Origin: Lactonifactor sp. BIOML-A5
GTDB lineage: Bacteria; Bacillota; Clostridia; Lachnospirales; Lachnospiraceae
Assembly (NCBI RefSeq): GCF_009677585.1
Contig: NZ_WKYV01000006.1
Span: forward strand, 62,001-126,000
Direction of reading: 5' to 3'
Length of the DNA stretch: 64,000 nucleotides
Shown here: one piece after another, positions 52,825 to 61,879 of the stretch
Layout: each line of letters opens with the position of its first letter
Position numbering within the stretch: position 1 is the first letter of the stretch
Notes under the pieces: generated by a model
What the model saw: only the letters and a program-made list of their open reading frames with translations
The model's database searches: none
Told to the model about the DNA's origin: nothing
Position numbers and translations under genes: made by a program

Positions 52825-53027
52825 CATGTGCAAAATATCACTGCCTGCATGAAAGGAAGAAATAGGATGGAAGAATTTACCAATTAATGGTATAATAGAA
52901 TAGGTTGCATAGTAAACCATTGGAAAAAAGGATAAAAGGGAGGAGTCCTACATACGGCAGCATGGTGCGGATCACTGGTTTAGCATTGCCTTCTGGCAAT
53001 GCCTTAAGGATTGAGGGAGGAAATGAT

Positions 53028-53459
53028 ATGAAGTGTCCAGATTGTGAAGCGGAGATTTGTGCAGGTCTAAAGACCTGCCCGGAATGCGGCTATGATTTTG
53101 AGTATGAAAAAGAAAAACAAGAATCGTCTGATGTACCCGAGCAGACAATGCAGGGAGGTCCTGCCGGTCTGACGGAGCGAATCAAAGGGAAAGTCTTAGT
53201 ATTGCTGGGAATCGGTGCGGTGGTCCTGGCGATTATCTGCGGAATTGCTGTTTACAGCTGGAACAGAGATTCTGGTGAACAGAATGCAGGAAAAGAATCC
53301 GGGACAGGCTTCACTGAGGTACAGAAGAATGCTCTGCAGGGCAGTACAGCGGAGGCGAAAGCACAGACTATGGCGTCTGTGCTGTTTTTCTGTATAAAGA
53401 AGGAGGGCCAGTATCCCTTAGGGATACTGGCTTATGAAAAAGAAAAAGTTTTGCGTTAG
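53028..53459 (+). CDS. Zinc-ribbon membrane-anchored small protein
   Basis: This 143-residue protein starts with a zinc ribbon (CPDC...CPECGYDF, residues 3-26), then an acidic linker, one transmembrane helix (about 63-82, VLVLLGIGAVVLAIICGIAV) and a C-terminal outside tail. No function can be assigned. The frame opens at 52905, but GAGGGAGG lies 7 bases before ATG 53028. Between the lysA terminator and this gene is a hairpin (52983-52990 with 52995-53002) and a TATAAT at 52891-52896 without a good -35; I see nothing else there. Confidence 0.65.
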   Translation: MKCPDCEAEICAGLKTCPECGYDFEYEKEKQESSDVPEQTMQGGPAGLTERIKGKVLVLLGIGAVVLAIICGIAVYSWNRDSGEQNAGKESGTGFTEVQKNALQGSTAEAKAQTMASVLFFCIKKEGQYPLGILAYEKEKVLR

Positions 53460-53552
53460 GTTGTTGGCCTCTTAACAATTATTATAATACACGGTAAGTG
53501 TGATAATTCTGTGATGGAAGATTGAAGAAAAGATGAATAAAAACTTAAAGAA

Positions 53553-55583
53553 TTAAGACTTCTTTTCTATAAAGGTCAGCGTCAGGCGGTGCATGGCTCT
53601 GGTGCAGGCAATATAAAGCAGCCTTCTGTCAAAGGCTGAGGACCAGTGTGACTTGTGGCCTCCGGGTAGGATGACTTCGTCAAATTCCAGCCCCTTTGCC
53701 ATCCGTACGGACGTGACAGTAACCCCATTTTTAAAGCAGGAACTCTCCGGGGTAAGTAAATGTATCCTGCATTTCCGGGAAAGAATGTGATACAGATTTT
53801 CTGCTTCCTTTTCTGTTTTGAGTATAATCCCCAGAGATGCCAGGTTTCCTGAACGAAAATCACAAATAGCTTTATATATATACTGAACCTCTTCCCCTTT
53901 GCTTTTCAGACAGAGAATTCCCGGCTTTTCACCGTGCCGTTTTACCGCCTCCATGGAAGGGACATCCTGAAACTGTCTGGCAAAGGTAATTATCTCATAG
54001 GTAGAGCGGTAGCTTTTATTCAGTGTGATATATTCAGCTTCCGGATAAAGGCGGCGGATGTCTTCCGGTGTATGCAGATGAGAGGGATTCAGCCCCTGCC
54101 CAAAGTCTCCCAGAATGGTCTTGGTACAGGGAAAGAGAAGATTAATCACTGCATACTGAACAGGGGTATAATCCTGCATCTCGTCTATAACCAGATGCCT
54201 GGTAAGACGGCTGGTCTTTAGGCCGTCAAAGGCTGAAGCCAGATAAAGATAGGGGCAGACATCAGCCCATTCAAGTTCTTTTTGCCCAGAAAGTTTAAGC
54301 ATATCTGGGGCATGGATCGATCGGTAAAAGGCTTTGTAGAGTGACAGAGAGCTTTTTACGGTAAGCATACCGGCAAGCGATTTTTGAATGGAGGTTACAG
54401 TGGGAAATTCATCCTCCATGATAAGATCTGTTTTTAAACGGTCACAGATATCCTCTGCAGTCCTTCTAAGCCGTTCTCTGACAGAAAGACTTTGATAGGA
54501 TAAAAAACGTTTTTTGATCCAGGCACCTGGTATGGTATAAGAACCCAAAGAATAATCCAAAGGGTGAAACACCAGTTCCGGCACCTGTTTTTTGTATGCC
54601 TCCAAAAGAGAGAGGAACTGCAGCGTGGATTTAAAGCGCATGCGCTGTATCCATTTGGCATCCTGCACCGCAAGGGGATCTCTTTCCCTCTCAAATCTAA
54701 GGGTATGTCCCAGCTGGATGCCGGCAATCTCTGCCAGGCTCAGTTCATAAATAGGTTCTTCCCCCAGTTCAGGAATGACATTCGAGATATAATCCCCAAA
54801 CACCTTATTGGGTGACAGAATGGCAATATTATTGGCATTCAGCTGCCCCCTGAACCGGTAGAGGAGAAAGGCTATCCGGTGAAGGGCGATGGAAGTCTTC
54901 CCGGACCCTGCTACGCCCTGGATGATAAGAGTCTGTACTTTTTCTTTTCGGATAATCTGATTCTGCTCTTTTTGAATGGTGGATATAATAGACTTCATCT
55001 TCTCGTCAGAGGTATGGCTTAATTCCTTCTGGAGAATATCGTCCTGGACCGTGGCGGAGGTTTCCAGGGTGTACTCTATGACGCCGTCCTTAATTTTAAA
55101 CTGTCTTTTTCTGGTCAGTTCTCCCTCTATCCTTCCCTCTGGGGCCGCATAACCCGCAGGTCCCAGCTCACAGTCATAAAACATACTGGATATGGGGGCG
55201 CGCCAGTCAAAAATAAGAGGCCGCTTTTCACAGAAGAAAGCAGACCTCCCGATATAAAAAGCTTCCGGCACCTCCTCTCCCTGGAAACGAAAATCAATCC
55301 GTGCAAAATAGGGGGATTCCTTCAGACGTGTCAGTCTGTTCCGGATTTCAACGGCAAATGCCCCTGTCTGGTCCGTCTGTTTCAGCAGCAGTTCGTTTTG
55401 GAACATTTCGTGAGGGTCAAGCTCTCCCCGGTTTTCTGCCATATATCTTTTAGCATTTCTGTAATCGCTGTCCAGATTCTGTACCGATTCCTCGGCTTTC
55501 TTCAGGGCTTCCTCCAGCTTTGCAAGAGTCAGTTTCAAGTGCTTTTGTTCATCTGGAAAGGAAATGGTATGCTCTTTACTCAT
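53553..55583 (-). CDS. helD: HelD-type superfamily 1 helicase (RNA polymerase recycling)
   Basis: This protein of about 676 residues has an N-terminal coiled coil (EQKHLKLTLAKLEEALKKAE), as in HelD, then SF1A helicase motifs: Walker A GVAGSGKTS (about 224-232), LVIDEMQDYTPVQY (motif II), LNKSYRST (motif IV) and YIACTRAMHRL (motif VI). HelD proteins bind RNA polymerase and release stalled complexes. It is shorter than typical B. subtilis HelD (about 770). The frame opens at 55661, but AGGAGG precedes ATG 55583. Its start overlaps the end of the regulator gene upstream by 8 bases. Confidence 0.85.
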   Translation of the reverse strand: MSKEHTISFPDEQKHLKLTLAKLEEALKKAEESVQNLDSDYRNAKRYMAENRGELDPHEMFQNELLLKQTDQTGAFAVEIRNRLTRLKESPYFARIDFRFQGEEVPEAFYIGRSAFFCEKRPLIFDWRAPISSMFYDCELGPAGYAAPEGRIEGELTRKRQFKIKDGVIEYTLETSATVQDDILQKELSHTSDEKMKSIISTIQKEQNQIIRKEKVQTLIIQGVAGSGKTSIALHRIAFLLYRFRGQLNANNIAILSPNKVFGDYISNVIPELGEEPIYELSLAEIAGIQLGHTLRFERERDPLAVQDAKWIQRMRFKSTLQFLSLLEAYKKQVPELVFHPLDYSLGSYTIPGAWIKKRFLSYQSLSVRERLRRTAEDICDRLKTDLIMEDEFPTVTSIQKSLAGMLTVKSSLSLYKAFYRSIHAPDMLKLSGQKELEWADVCPYLYLASAFDGLKTSRLTRHLVIDEMQDYTPVQYAVINLLFPCTKTILGDFGQGLNPSHLHTPEDIRRLYPEAEYITLNKSYRSTYEIITFARQFQDVPSMEAVKRHGEKPGILCLKSKGEEVQYIYKAICDFRSGNLASLGIILKTEKEAENLYHILSRKCRIHLLTPESSCFKNGVTVTSVRMAKGLEFDEVILPGGHKSHWSSAFDRRLLYIACTRAMHRLTLTFIEKKS

Positions 55584-56427
55584 GGGATGCCTCCTGCCTG
55601 AGGACAAATTGCTGGGTGGGGTAGCCGAACTCTTCCAGCAGTTCTCCTTCAGCAAATCCAAGTTCTTTTATTGTCTTTCGGTGTCCTGTGTCAGCCCGAT
55701 CCCCCCTGCGGAATGTGGTCGTGGTGATTTCCCTGCCTTTTAGGCATTCATTCATCACTTTACCCAGAAATGCCCGGGGAATCCCTTTTTTTCTGTACAG
55801 GGGATGGCATCCCAGGAAATCAATGCTCCCCCTGTTGTATGAGAAGAGCAGGATTCCAACTGCCGTTTTTCCATCTTTTACGATTAAGGCCTGTCTGGTG
55901 CGAATACGGTGCTTTAGCTCTGAGAGATATTCCTCTTCTTTCAAATGGGGAAATCCGTCAATCACAAGACGGACCAATTCCATCCAGCAGGGGATATCTT
56001 CTTCTACAGCAAAGGCAATTTCCCATAAGACATCATCTTTCCGGTTCAGCATCTGATAACTTCCCTCCAATTCAAACCTCAGCTGCAGAGGATAGAACTC
56101 CTCATTCTCCCTGTACCGGCTGGGCGGTATCTTGTACATTGCAGTAAATACAGAAGTAAAGGACTGCTGGCTTTCAAAGCCCGCATCCAGGGCAATCCCA
56201 AGGATGGGACGGTCGGAAAAAACCAGCAGTTTAGCGGCCTCAGTAAGCCGCCTTCTCTGCAGATAGTCGTGGATCGTAAGTCCTGTGGCCTCGGTAAACA
56301 TACGGTGAAGGTAATATTTAGAATAGTGAACCGCCTCTGCGACAGCATCCAGGTCAGGGGCCTCTGCAAGATGCGACTCAATATAGTCAATGACAGATAA
56401 AATACTGCCGACACTGTTCTTTGGCAT
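55576..56427 (-). CDS. AraC-type HTH fused to GNAT acetyltransferase domain
   Basis: This 283-residue two-domain protein has an AraC/XylS-type double HTH (residues 1-105: MFTEATGLTIHDYLQRRRLTEAAKLL...GFESQQSFTSVF). About 130-275 is a GNAT acetyltransferase fold (ALIVKDGKTAVGILLF, GCHPLYRKKGIPRAFL as acetyl-CoA loop). A regulator fused to an acetyltransferase could modify a drug or small molecule it also senses (inference). It overlaps the helicase gene by 8 bases, so the two are co-transcribed. Confidence 0.85.
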   Translation of the reverse strand: MPKNSVGSILSVIDYIESHLAEAPDLDAVAEAVHYSKYYLHRMFTEATGLTIHDYLQRRRLTEAAKLLVFSDRPILGIALDAGFESQQSFTSVFTAMYKIPPSRYRENEEFYPLQLRFELEGSYQMLNRKDDVLWEIAFAVEEDIPCWMELVRLVIDGFPHLKEEEYLSELKHRIRTRQALIVKDGKTAVGILLFSYNRGSIDFLGCHPLYRKKGIPRAFLGKVMNECLKGREITTTTFRRGDRADTGHRKTIKELGFAEGELLEEFGYPTQQFVLRQEASHE

Positions 56428-56560
56428 ATGTGCAGCCTCCTTTCAAGCATTATTAGGCTGATACAGCAGTTTGTCTTCTGGCTGTTCTGCTGCCAGCAAG
56501 AGCATTATACCTGAAAAGTAATCACATTTTTTAATCATTCTTGCTGTTTTACAGGAAGTC

Positions 56561-57151
56561 TCAGACCCTCCATTCCACCACATCAGAGAATGGCTTTCTG
56601 GGCCTGGCAGAGGGAGCTTCCTTGGGATAGCCAAGGGAAAGCGCCGCAAAAAGGGTCCCCTGGGGATTCAGCCACGCCTGGAGTTCTTCCAAAGCAAAAA
56701 AGATATCACAGATCCACAAGCTTCCCAGGCCCAGCCCGGCTGCTGCCAGGGTCATATTCTCAATGGCAGCTCCCACAGACTGTGCATTGCAGATTTCAAA
56801 AATCCGGTCTTCTTCCGTCAGTGGTTCTGACAGGTTAAGCCCGAGAGGGTTGGTGATAAAAATAGTAACCGGAGCCTGTCTCATGATTTCCAGAGTATTC
56901 CGTGCTCCCCCAAGATGCTGCCGGCAGCCGGGAAGCAGAGGGGTTCGGGATTCCCGGTCCAGTCCCTGCTCCATGGCTTTTAGCATATCAGACTTAGAAC
57001 TCCCGGAAACTACTGTGAATTTCCATGGCTGTCTGTTTTTGGAAGAGGGTGCAAGGATTCCGGCCTGCAGGATCTCTTCTATGAAAGGCCGGGGTATGGG
57101 AGTGTTTTTATATTTTCGGATACTTCTTCTTTCGGCTATGGTACTCAGCAT
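56561..57151 (-). CDS. Nitroreductase family protein
   Basis: This 196-residue flavin-dependent NAD(P)H oxidoreductase-like protein has the N-terminal FMN motif ERRSIRKYKNTPIP, APSSKNRQPWKFTVV, NMTLAAAGLGLGSLWI and the C-terminal ALSLGYPKEAP. Substrate is unknown. The frame opens further upstream at 57205, but AGGAGG precedes ATG 57151. It is separated from the VOC gene upstream by a hairpin terminator. Confidence 0.88.
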   Translation of the reverse strand: MLSTIAERRSIRKYKNTPIPRPFIEEILQAGILAPSSKNRQPWKFTVVSGSSKSDMLKAMEQGLDRESRTPLLPGCRQHLGGARNTLEIMRQAPVTIFITNPLGLNLSEPLTEEDRIFEICNAQSVGAAIENMTLAAAGLGLGSLWICDIFFALEELQAWLNPQGTLFAALSLGYPKEAPSARPRKPFSDVVEWRV

Positions 57152-57213
57152 ATTATGATTCCTCCTGATTGTAAGTATTCCTATTATATCACATTCCCAT
57201 GGCAAACAAAATG

Positions 57214-57251
57214 TGGCCCCCTATGACTGGAAAACCGATCATAGGAGGCCA
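57214..57251 (-). terminator. Terminator hairpin of the VOC gene
   Basis: TGGCCCCCTATGA (57214-57226) pairs with TCATAGGAGGCCA (57239-57251) at 12 of 13 positions. On the minus strand it is followed by ACATTTTGTTTG. Confidence 0.7.
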
Positions 57252-57264
57252 TAAAAGTATCTGA

Positions 57265-57759
57265 TTATTTAGGATCGTAATCAATAGCCGGACGTCCCGG
57301 TGCGATGTTGCGGTAGCATTCTACGATTAATCCCAGATCTTCCCGCAGATCAAGATAAGAGAAGTCCATGAGGTTATTCATGGCCTGACCGCGGATCCAT
57401 GGCTCACTGCCTTTTTCTTCTCTGTATTTTGCCAGGACATCGTCATACTGGTCCTCAGTTACAACAGCAATATGATGTATCCCCGGACCGTGTTCATCCA
57501 GCCATTCTTTGTACGGGGTATCGCCGATAGGTTCAATCAACTCAAACTCCATTCCGTATCTATGTAAGAAGGCCATCTTAGACACTTTTCCTTTAAAGGG
57601 CTTTCCGTCTATTTTTAGGTCTTCACAGGGGCCTTCATTGCACATATAAGACACTTCCCATGGACCCATGCCCAGTTTTTCTTCGAAGTTTTTTACGGAA
57701 GTATCTACATCTCTTACGATGATACCGATTTGTAATAATTGCTTAAATGCAGGTTTCAT
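57265..57759 (-). CDS. VOC-superfamily protein (glyoxalase/methylmalonyl-CoA epimerase-like)
   Basis: This 164-residue vicinal-oxygen-chelate fold protein has two betaalphabetabetabeta modules, starting LLQIGIIVRDVDTSVKNFEEKLGMGPW, with HGPGIHHIAVVTED as metal-ligand region and GLIVECYRN at the end with the Glu ligand. Some relatives are methylmalonyl-CoA epimerases, but the substrate cannot be set from sequence. The frame opens at 57828; AGGAGG precedes ATG 57759. A strong promoter divergent from the sugar ABC operon drives it. Confidence 0.85.
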   Translation of the reverse strand: MKPAFKQLLQIGIIVRDVDTSVKNFEEKLGMGPWEVSYMCNEGPCEDLKIDGKPFKGKVSKMAFLHRYGMEFELIEPIGDTPYKEWLDEHGPGIHHIAVVTEDQYDDVLAKYREEKGSEPWIRGQAMNNLMDFSYLDLREDLGLIVECYRNIAPGRPAIDYDPK

Positions 57760-57799
57760 GATATGTTCCTCCTCATTCCTTATGTTTTGTGATGAGACA

Positions 57800-57828
57800 A
57801 TCATACATCGAAAAAAAACATGTGTCAA
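57800..57828 (-). promoter_or_regulatory. Sigma-A promoter for the VOC gene
   Basis: On the minus strand TTGACA (57823-57828) and TATGAT (57800-57805) have 17-base spacing. Confidence 0.75.
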
Positions 57829-57868
57829 TACTTTTGAAAAAATATTTATTAAAAGTATAAAAAAAAGA

Positions 57869-57897
57869 TTGACAAACAGATATGCGTATGAAATAAT
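57869..57897 (+). promoter_or_regulatory. Sigma-A promoter for the sugar ABC operon
   Basis: TTGACA (57869-57874) and AATAAT (57892-57897) have 17-base spacing. The leader is about 190 bases; I see no recognisable riboswitch in it. The two divergent promoters share a 40-base AT-rich spacer suited to a common regulator. Confidence 0.7.
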
Positions 57898-58092
57898 GTG
57901 CTTAAGTTAAATGTGATACGAATTCCACAAAACGGCGCGCAGGAGTTCATGCGTAACACAAAGTGACATGTTGCTAATCTAATAGAGGAACAGGGGGGAG
58001 AGCCGGGAAAATAAGAGGTAAGAATTAAAACCACAATCTGCATCGAGAAGTTCTGTTTAGTACTTATTATAGGGAAAAGAAAGGATAGGATT

Positions 58093-59298
58093 ATGAAAAA
58101 TAGGATGAAGAAAATTATGGCCCTTTTGTTAGCCGGAGTTATGTGCGTAAGCCTCAGTGCCTGCGGATCGGGAGATGACAAGGAAAGTAAGGAAAGCAGC
58201 AGTACAGATAAGAAAACAGAGGCTAAAACAGGGATGACCATAGCACAGAATAGCTTTGTATCCGGGGATTATGCATTTGGAATTATGAAAAAGGCTTCTG
58301 AGGTTGTGATAGAGGGAAGTCAGAATACACTGAATGAATTGACAGACAATGCAAATATCAATAATGTTCAGTCAGATGTAGAGAACATGATTAATTCTGG
58401 TGTTGACGGGGCACTTTGGTGGGGAGTTCTGGACTCTTATTTCCAGGTGGGTCCCCAGCAGTTCAACGAAGCCGGCGTTCCCTTTGCTTTCTTCGACTGT
58501 GCACCGTCCACAGAAGAGATACAGGCGCCTATCGATGAGATGGAATACTATGCAGGCAGCTGTATCGGGGATAACGAGGCATTCGGGGAGCAGATGGCAG
58601 AACAGGCACTGGCAGACGGATGCAAAGAAGCCATCGTATTTGCCAATGAAATCGGGAGCAGCGTAGCGATCCGTGCGGAGAAATTTAAAGAAGTATTCGA
58701 AGCCGGCGGGGGAAAGGTGGACGAGATCTCTCATGTTTCTACTACATCCAATGCCCACATTGAGGCAACCCAGAATATGCTGGCCACCTATCCGGATGTA
58801 GACTGTATCTACGGTGTTTCCATTGCCTACGCGCTGGGTTCCTATACAATTACCTCCCAGATGCCGGACCGAAAGATTAATATTTATGCTACAGACATTA
58901 CCCCGGACTCCTTAGACTATCTGAAAAACAACAGCATTCAGGGGTTAAACGGAGGACACTGGGTTGAAAACTATGTGGCCGCAGCGCTGCTTCTCAACAC
59001 CATTGACGGCAAGAAAACTACAGATGAGGATGGGAAGCCATTAAATCTGGTTGTAGATCCTGTAGTTATCACACCGGCAACAGCTGATCTGTATCAGAAG
59101 TTCTGGATTGACGAAATGCCCTATTCTTACGACGAAATTAAGAATCTTCTGTACCGTGAGAATCCGGATGTGACTGCAGCTGATTTCACTGATTTTGTAG
59201 AAAATTATTCTGTAGAAAGTGTACTGAAAAATAAGCTGGATGCCGGAAAAGTGACCCAGGAAGAACTGGATGCAGCAGGCATAACAATTGAGAAATAG
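58093..59298 (+). CDS. Sugar ABC transporter substrate-binding lipoprotein
   Basis: This 401-residue lipoprotein has lipobox SLSAC (Cys24). It has a type I periplasmic binding fold (RbsB-like): GMTIAQNSFVSGDYAFGIMKKA, the FDCAPSTEE hinge, and IYATDITPDSLDYLKNNSIQGLNGGHW. It belongs with the following ATPase and permeases in a ribose/galactose-type (CUT2) importer. The actual substrate is not readable; the unusual C-terminal 60 residues are Asp/Glu-rich. An intercistronic hairpin follows, as is common after highly expressed binding-protein genes. Confidence 0.88.
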   Translation: MKNRMKKIMALLLAGVMCVSLSACGSGDDKESKESSSTDKKTEAKTGMTIAQNSFVSGDYAFGIMKKASEVVIEGSQNTLNELTDNANINNVQSDVENMINSGVDGALWWGVLDSYFQVGPQQFNEAGVPFAFFDCAPSTEEIQAPIDEMEYYAGSCIGDNEAFGEQMAEQALADGCKEAIVFANEIGSSVAIRAEKFKEVFEAGGGKVDEISHVSTTSNAHIEATQNMLATYPDVDCIYGVSIAYALGSYTITSQMPDRKINIYATDITPDSLDYLKNNSIQGLNGGHWVENYVAAALLLNTIDGKKTTDEDGKPLNLVVDPVVITPATADLYQKFWIDEMPYSYDEIKNLLYRENPDVTAADFTDFVENYSVESVLKNKLDAGKVTQEELDAAGITIEK

Positions 59299-59329
59299 CA
59301 GACGGACATCAATCGGAAGAAATACGGTT

Positions 59330-59367
59330 CCGGGCTCTTCAGCGGTAAATCTGTCTGGAGAGTCCGG
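59330..59367 (+). other. Intercistronic hairpin after the binding-protein gene
   Basis: CCGGGCTCTTCAG (59330-59342) pairs with CTGGAGAGTCCGG (59355-59367) over 13 positions with two G-T wobbles, 12-base loop. It probably protects or partly terminates the binding-protein mRNA. Confidence 0.6.
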
Positions 59368-59390
59368 CCAGTAAGAAATGGAGTAGTTGT

Positions 59391-60374
59391 ATGAGTGACA
59401 AGAAATCTTTCTTATCCCAGGAGACCCGTCAGGGTCGGATCCTAAATATGCTAATTTATCCCGTGCTCTTTTTGGTGGCTGTACTTATTATGAACATTGC
59501 CGTGGGAGGTGCCCTGCTGACGCCAAAAAATCTCAGCATCATTTTTGTTAACTGTGTTCCCAATGTATTTGTTGCGTGGGGTGTCAGCTACATATGGTCA
59601 ACAGGCCCTGATTTTTCCTGTGCTGCAGGTATGGTTCTGGCCGGACAGGTTGGGGGAATTCTCGCGGTAAATTATCCTCTGGGATATCTGGGAATGTTCG
59701 GGGGATGCATTCTGTGTGCGGTGGTTCTGCAGCTGATATCCACGGGGATCCGGGTAAAATTAAATATGAGGCCCTGGGTAATCGGAATTGCCATGTGTCT
59801 CATCTATGAATCCTTCGGCATTATGTACTCTACCGCCTGTGCGGCAAAGGGGCATGAGACCGTGACAATACCCTCCGGATTGTGTGCAGGAATAACGAAA
59901 ATGCCGTGGATTGTAATTCTTCTGGCCGCAGGCATTATCTTTATGTATCTTCTTCACACCAGAACCAGCTTTGGATTGAATTACCGGGCATTATCCTGCA
60001 ATGAGTATGTAGCGGAGCATATGGGGATTAACCGGAAAAAGACCATTTACATCGGGGTAAGCATCGGAGCAGTTATGATGGCGATAGCAGGAGCTCTGAC
60101 CATGATTCTCAGCAGCCGGATTACGGTTGCTTCCAATCTTGGAAGCTTCGGATCCATTTCCAAAGGACTCTGCGCATGGCTCTTGTCCTCCGGAATGGAC
60201 AATAAAGTGAATCCTCCTACCGCTATCTTTATCAGTGCATTGTTTATCGCTGTAATATTCAACTTCCTGACAAGGCTGGGGGTTCCCCAGGGTACCTGGC
60301 TGGATACAATCTTAGGTGCGTTTATTATACTGTTCTTATGTATTTCTGCACGCACTTCCAAGGAGGCGGTTTAA
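59391..60374 (+). CDS. CUT2-type ABC transporter permease 1
   Basis: This 327-residue permease is of the RbsC/BPD_transp_2 family with eight or more helices. Visible are AAGMVLAGQVGGILAV (family glycine-rich start), GFGLNYRALSCNEYVAEHMGINRKKTIYIGVSIGAVMMAIAGAL (permease core around the EAA-like loop) and VPQGTWLDTILGAFI. TAATG overlap with the ATPase gene indicates coupling. Confidence 0.9.
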   Translation: MSDKKSFLSQETRQGRILNMLIYPVLFLVAVLIMNIAVGGALLTPKNLSIIFVNCVPNVFVAWGVSYIWSTGPDFSCAAGMVLAGQVGGILAVNYPLGYLGMFGGCILCAVVLQLISTGIRVKLNMRPWVIGIAMCLIYESFGIMYSTACAAKGHETVTIPSGLCAGITKMPWIVILLAAGIIFMYLLHTRTSFGLNYRALSCNEYVAEHMGINRKKTIYIGVSIGAVMMAIAGALTMILSSRITVASNLGSFGSISKGLCAWLLSSGMDNKVNPPTAIFISALFIAVIFNFLTRLGVPQGTWLDTILGAFIILFLCISARTSKEAV

Positions 60375-61879
60375 TGGCAAAGGAGATTATATTTGAGGCA
60401 AAAGGCATTAATAAATTTTTCGGGCCAACCCATGCAAACAGAGATATCAGCCTGACCGTTGAGAAGGGAAAAATCCACGCGCTGGCCGGGGAGAACGGTT
60501 CCGGAAAATCTACGCTCCTGGGAATTATCTGCGGACTTCACGGCTGTGACAGCGGTACAATGAAGATGAACGGTGAAGAGTACTGCCCTAAAAGCCCAAT
60601 CGAGGCAAATGATAAAAAAATCGGATATGTAGTTCAGGAGCTGGGTCTTATCAATACCCTTCCTGTTGCGGTAAATATGTATATCGGACATATGGAAAGA
60701 TATAAAAAGATGGGGATTCTGGACATGAACCGCATCTATGCAGATGCAAAGACAGAACTGGGCAAATACGGGTTTGCAGGCGTTCATCCCAGATATCCTG
60801 CAGGAGCCCTGTCTGTGGAAAAGAGAAAAATTGTTGAGGTAGTGAAAGCACTTTCCATTCAGCCGGATATACTGATTCTGGATGAAACCACCCAGGCATT
60901 ATCCTACGACAATAGAAAAAAATTATATACCATCATACATAAAGCAAAAGAGAGAGGGACCGCAGTGCTGCTGGTTACCCATGATCTGGAGGAAATGGTG
61001 GAACTGGCTGATGAGGTCACTGTTCTGAAGGACGGGGCGGTATCTGCCGACTTAAGCGGCGATGAGATCTGTGTAGACCGTATCCGAACGGCCATGGTAG
61101 GACGGGAGATGGTAGGCAGCTATTACCGCAATGACTGGACCCCGTCCCACAGCGGGGAGGTATCCCTGCACGTAGAGGGGATCAGTGCAAAAGGCCACTT
61201 TTCTAATGTGAGCTTTGACTTGCATAAAGGGGAGATACTGGCCATCTGCGGCCTGTCTGATGCAGGGATTCATGAGGTGGGGAAAGCACTCACAGGCATT
61301 ATAAAGACAAATTCCGGTGTGATAAAAGAGACGGAGGGAGGCAGGGAGATCAAAACTCCCCAGGATGCCCTGAATGCAAAAATAGCATATGTTCCAAAGG
61401 ATAGGGATCATGAGGCACTGATGATGAATACTAACATTCGATCCAACCTGTATATGCCCTCCACAAAAGAACTGGCTGGCGGGGCAAGATTCATAAACCC
61501 CAAGAGTGCTTCCAGGCTTGCTAAAAAGGCCATTGACCGGTTTAATGTGCGCTGCCTGGGAATGAATCAGGCAATTGCCGCACTTTCCGGAGGAAACAAA
61601 CAGAAAATCAGTATCGGCCGTTGGCTTATTAAGGACTTGAACATTCTGATTATGGACTGTCCTACCCGGGGAGTGGATGTATCGGTGAAGCAGTACATTT
61701 ATGAACTGATGCAGCAGCTGAAAAAGGACGGCAAGTCTATGATACTGATTGCAGACGAGATGGCTGAGGCAATCGGGATGGCAGATCATCTGCTGATTAT
61801 GAAAAATGGTGAGGTATCAGGGGTTCTGGATAGAAGTGACCTTCTGACAGAAGCACAGGTAATAGAGGTGATGATATGA
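60374..61879 (+). CDS. CUT2-type ABC transporter ATPase with two nucleotide-binding domains
   Basis: This 501-residue RbsA-like ATPase has domain 1 with Walker A GENGSGKST, signature LSVEKRKIVEVVKAL, LILDETTQAL and VTHD. Domain 2 has the degenerate Walker A typical of RbsA (CGLSDAGIHEVGKAL), signature LSGGNKQKISIGRWL and PTRGVDVSVKQ. ATG 60374 overlaps the permease stop; AGGAGG is 8 bases upstream. Both ATP sites have the usual CUT2 asymmetry. Confidence 0.93.
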   Translation: MAKEIIFEAKGINKFFGPTHANRDISLTVEKGKIHALAGENGSGKSTLLGIICGLHGCDSGTMKMNGEEYCPKSPIEANDKKIGYVVQELGLINTLPVAVNMYIGHMERYKKMGILDMNRIYADAKTELGKYGFAGVHPRYPAGALSVEKRKIVEVVKALSIQPDILILDETTQALSYDNRKKLYTIIHKAKERGTAVLLVTHDLEEMVELADEVTVLKDGAVSADLSGDEICVDRIRTAMVGREMVGSYYRNDWTPSHSGEVSLHVEGISAKGHFSNVSFDLHKGEILAICGLSDAGIHEVGKALTGIIKTNSGVIKETEGGREIKTPQDALNAKIAYVPKDRDHEALMMNTNIRSNLYMPSTKELAGGARFINPKSASRLAKKAIDRFNVRCLGMNQAIAALSGGNKQKISIGRWLIKDLNILIMDCPTRGVDVSVKQYIYELMQQLKKDGKSMILIADEMAEAIGMADHLLIMKNGEVSGVLDRSDLLTEAQVIEVMI

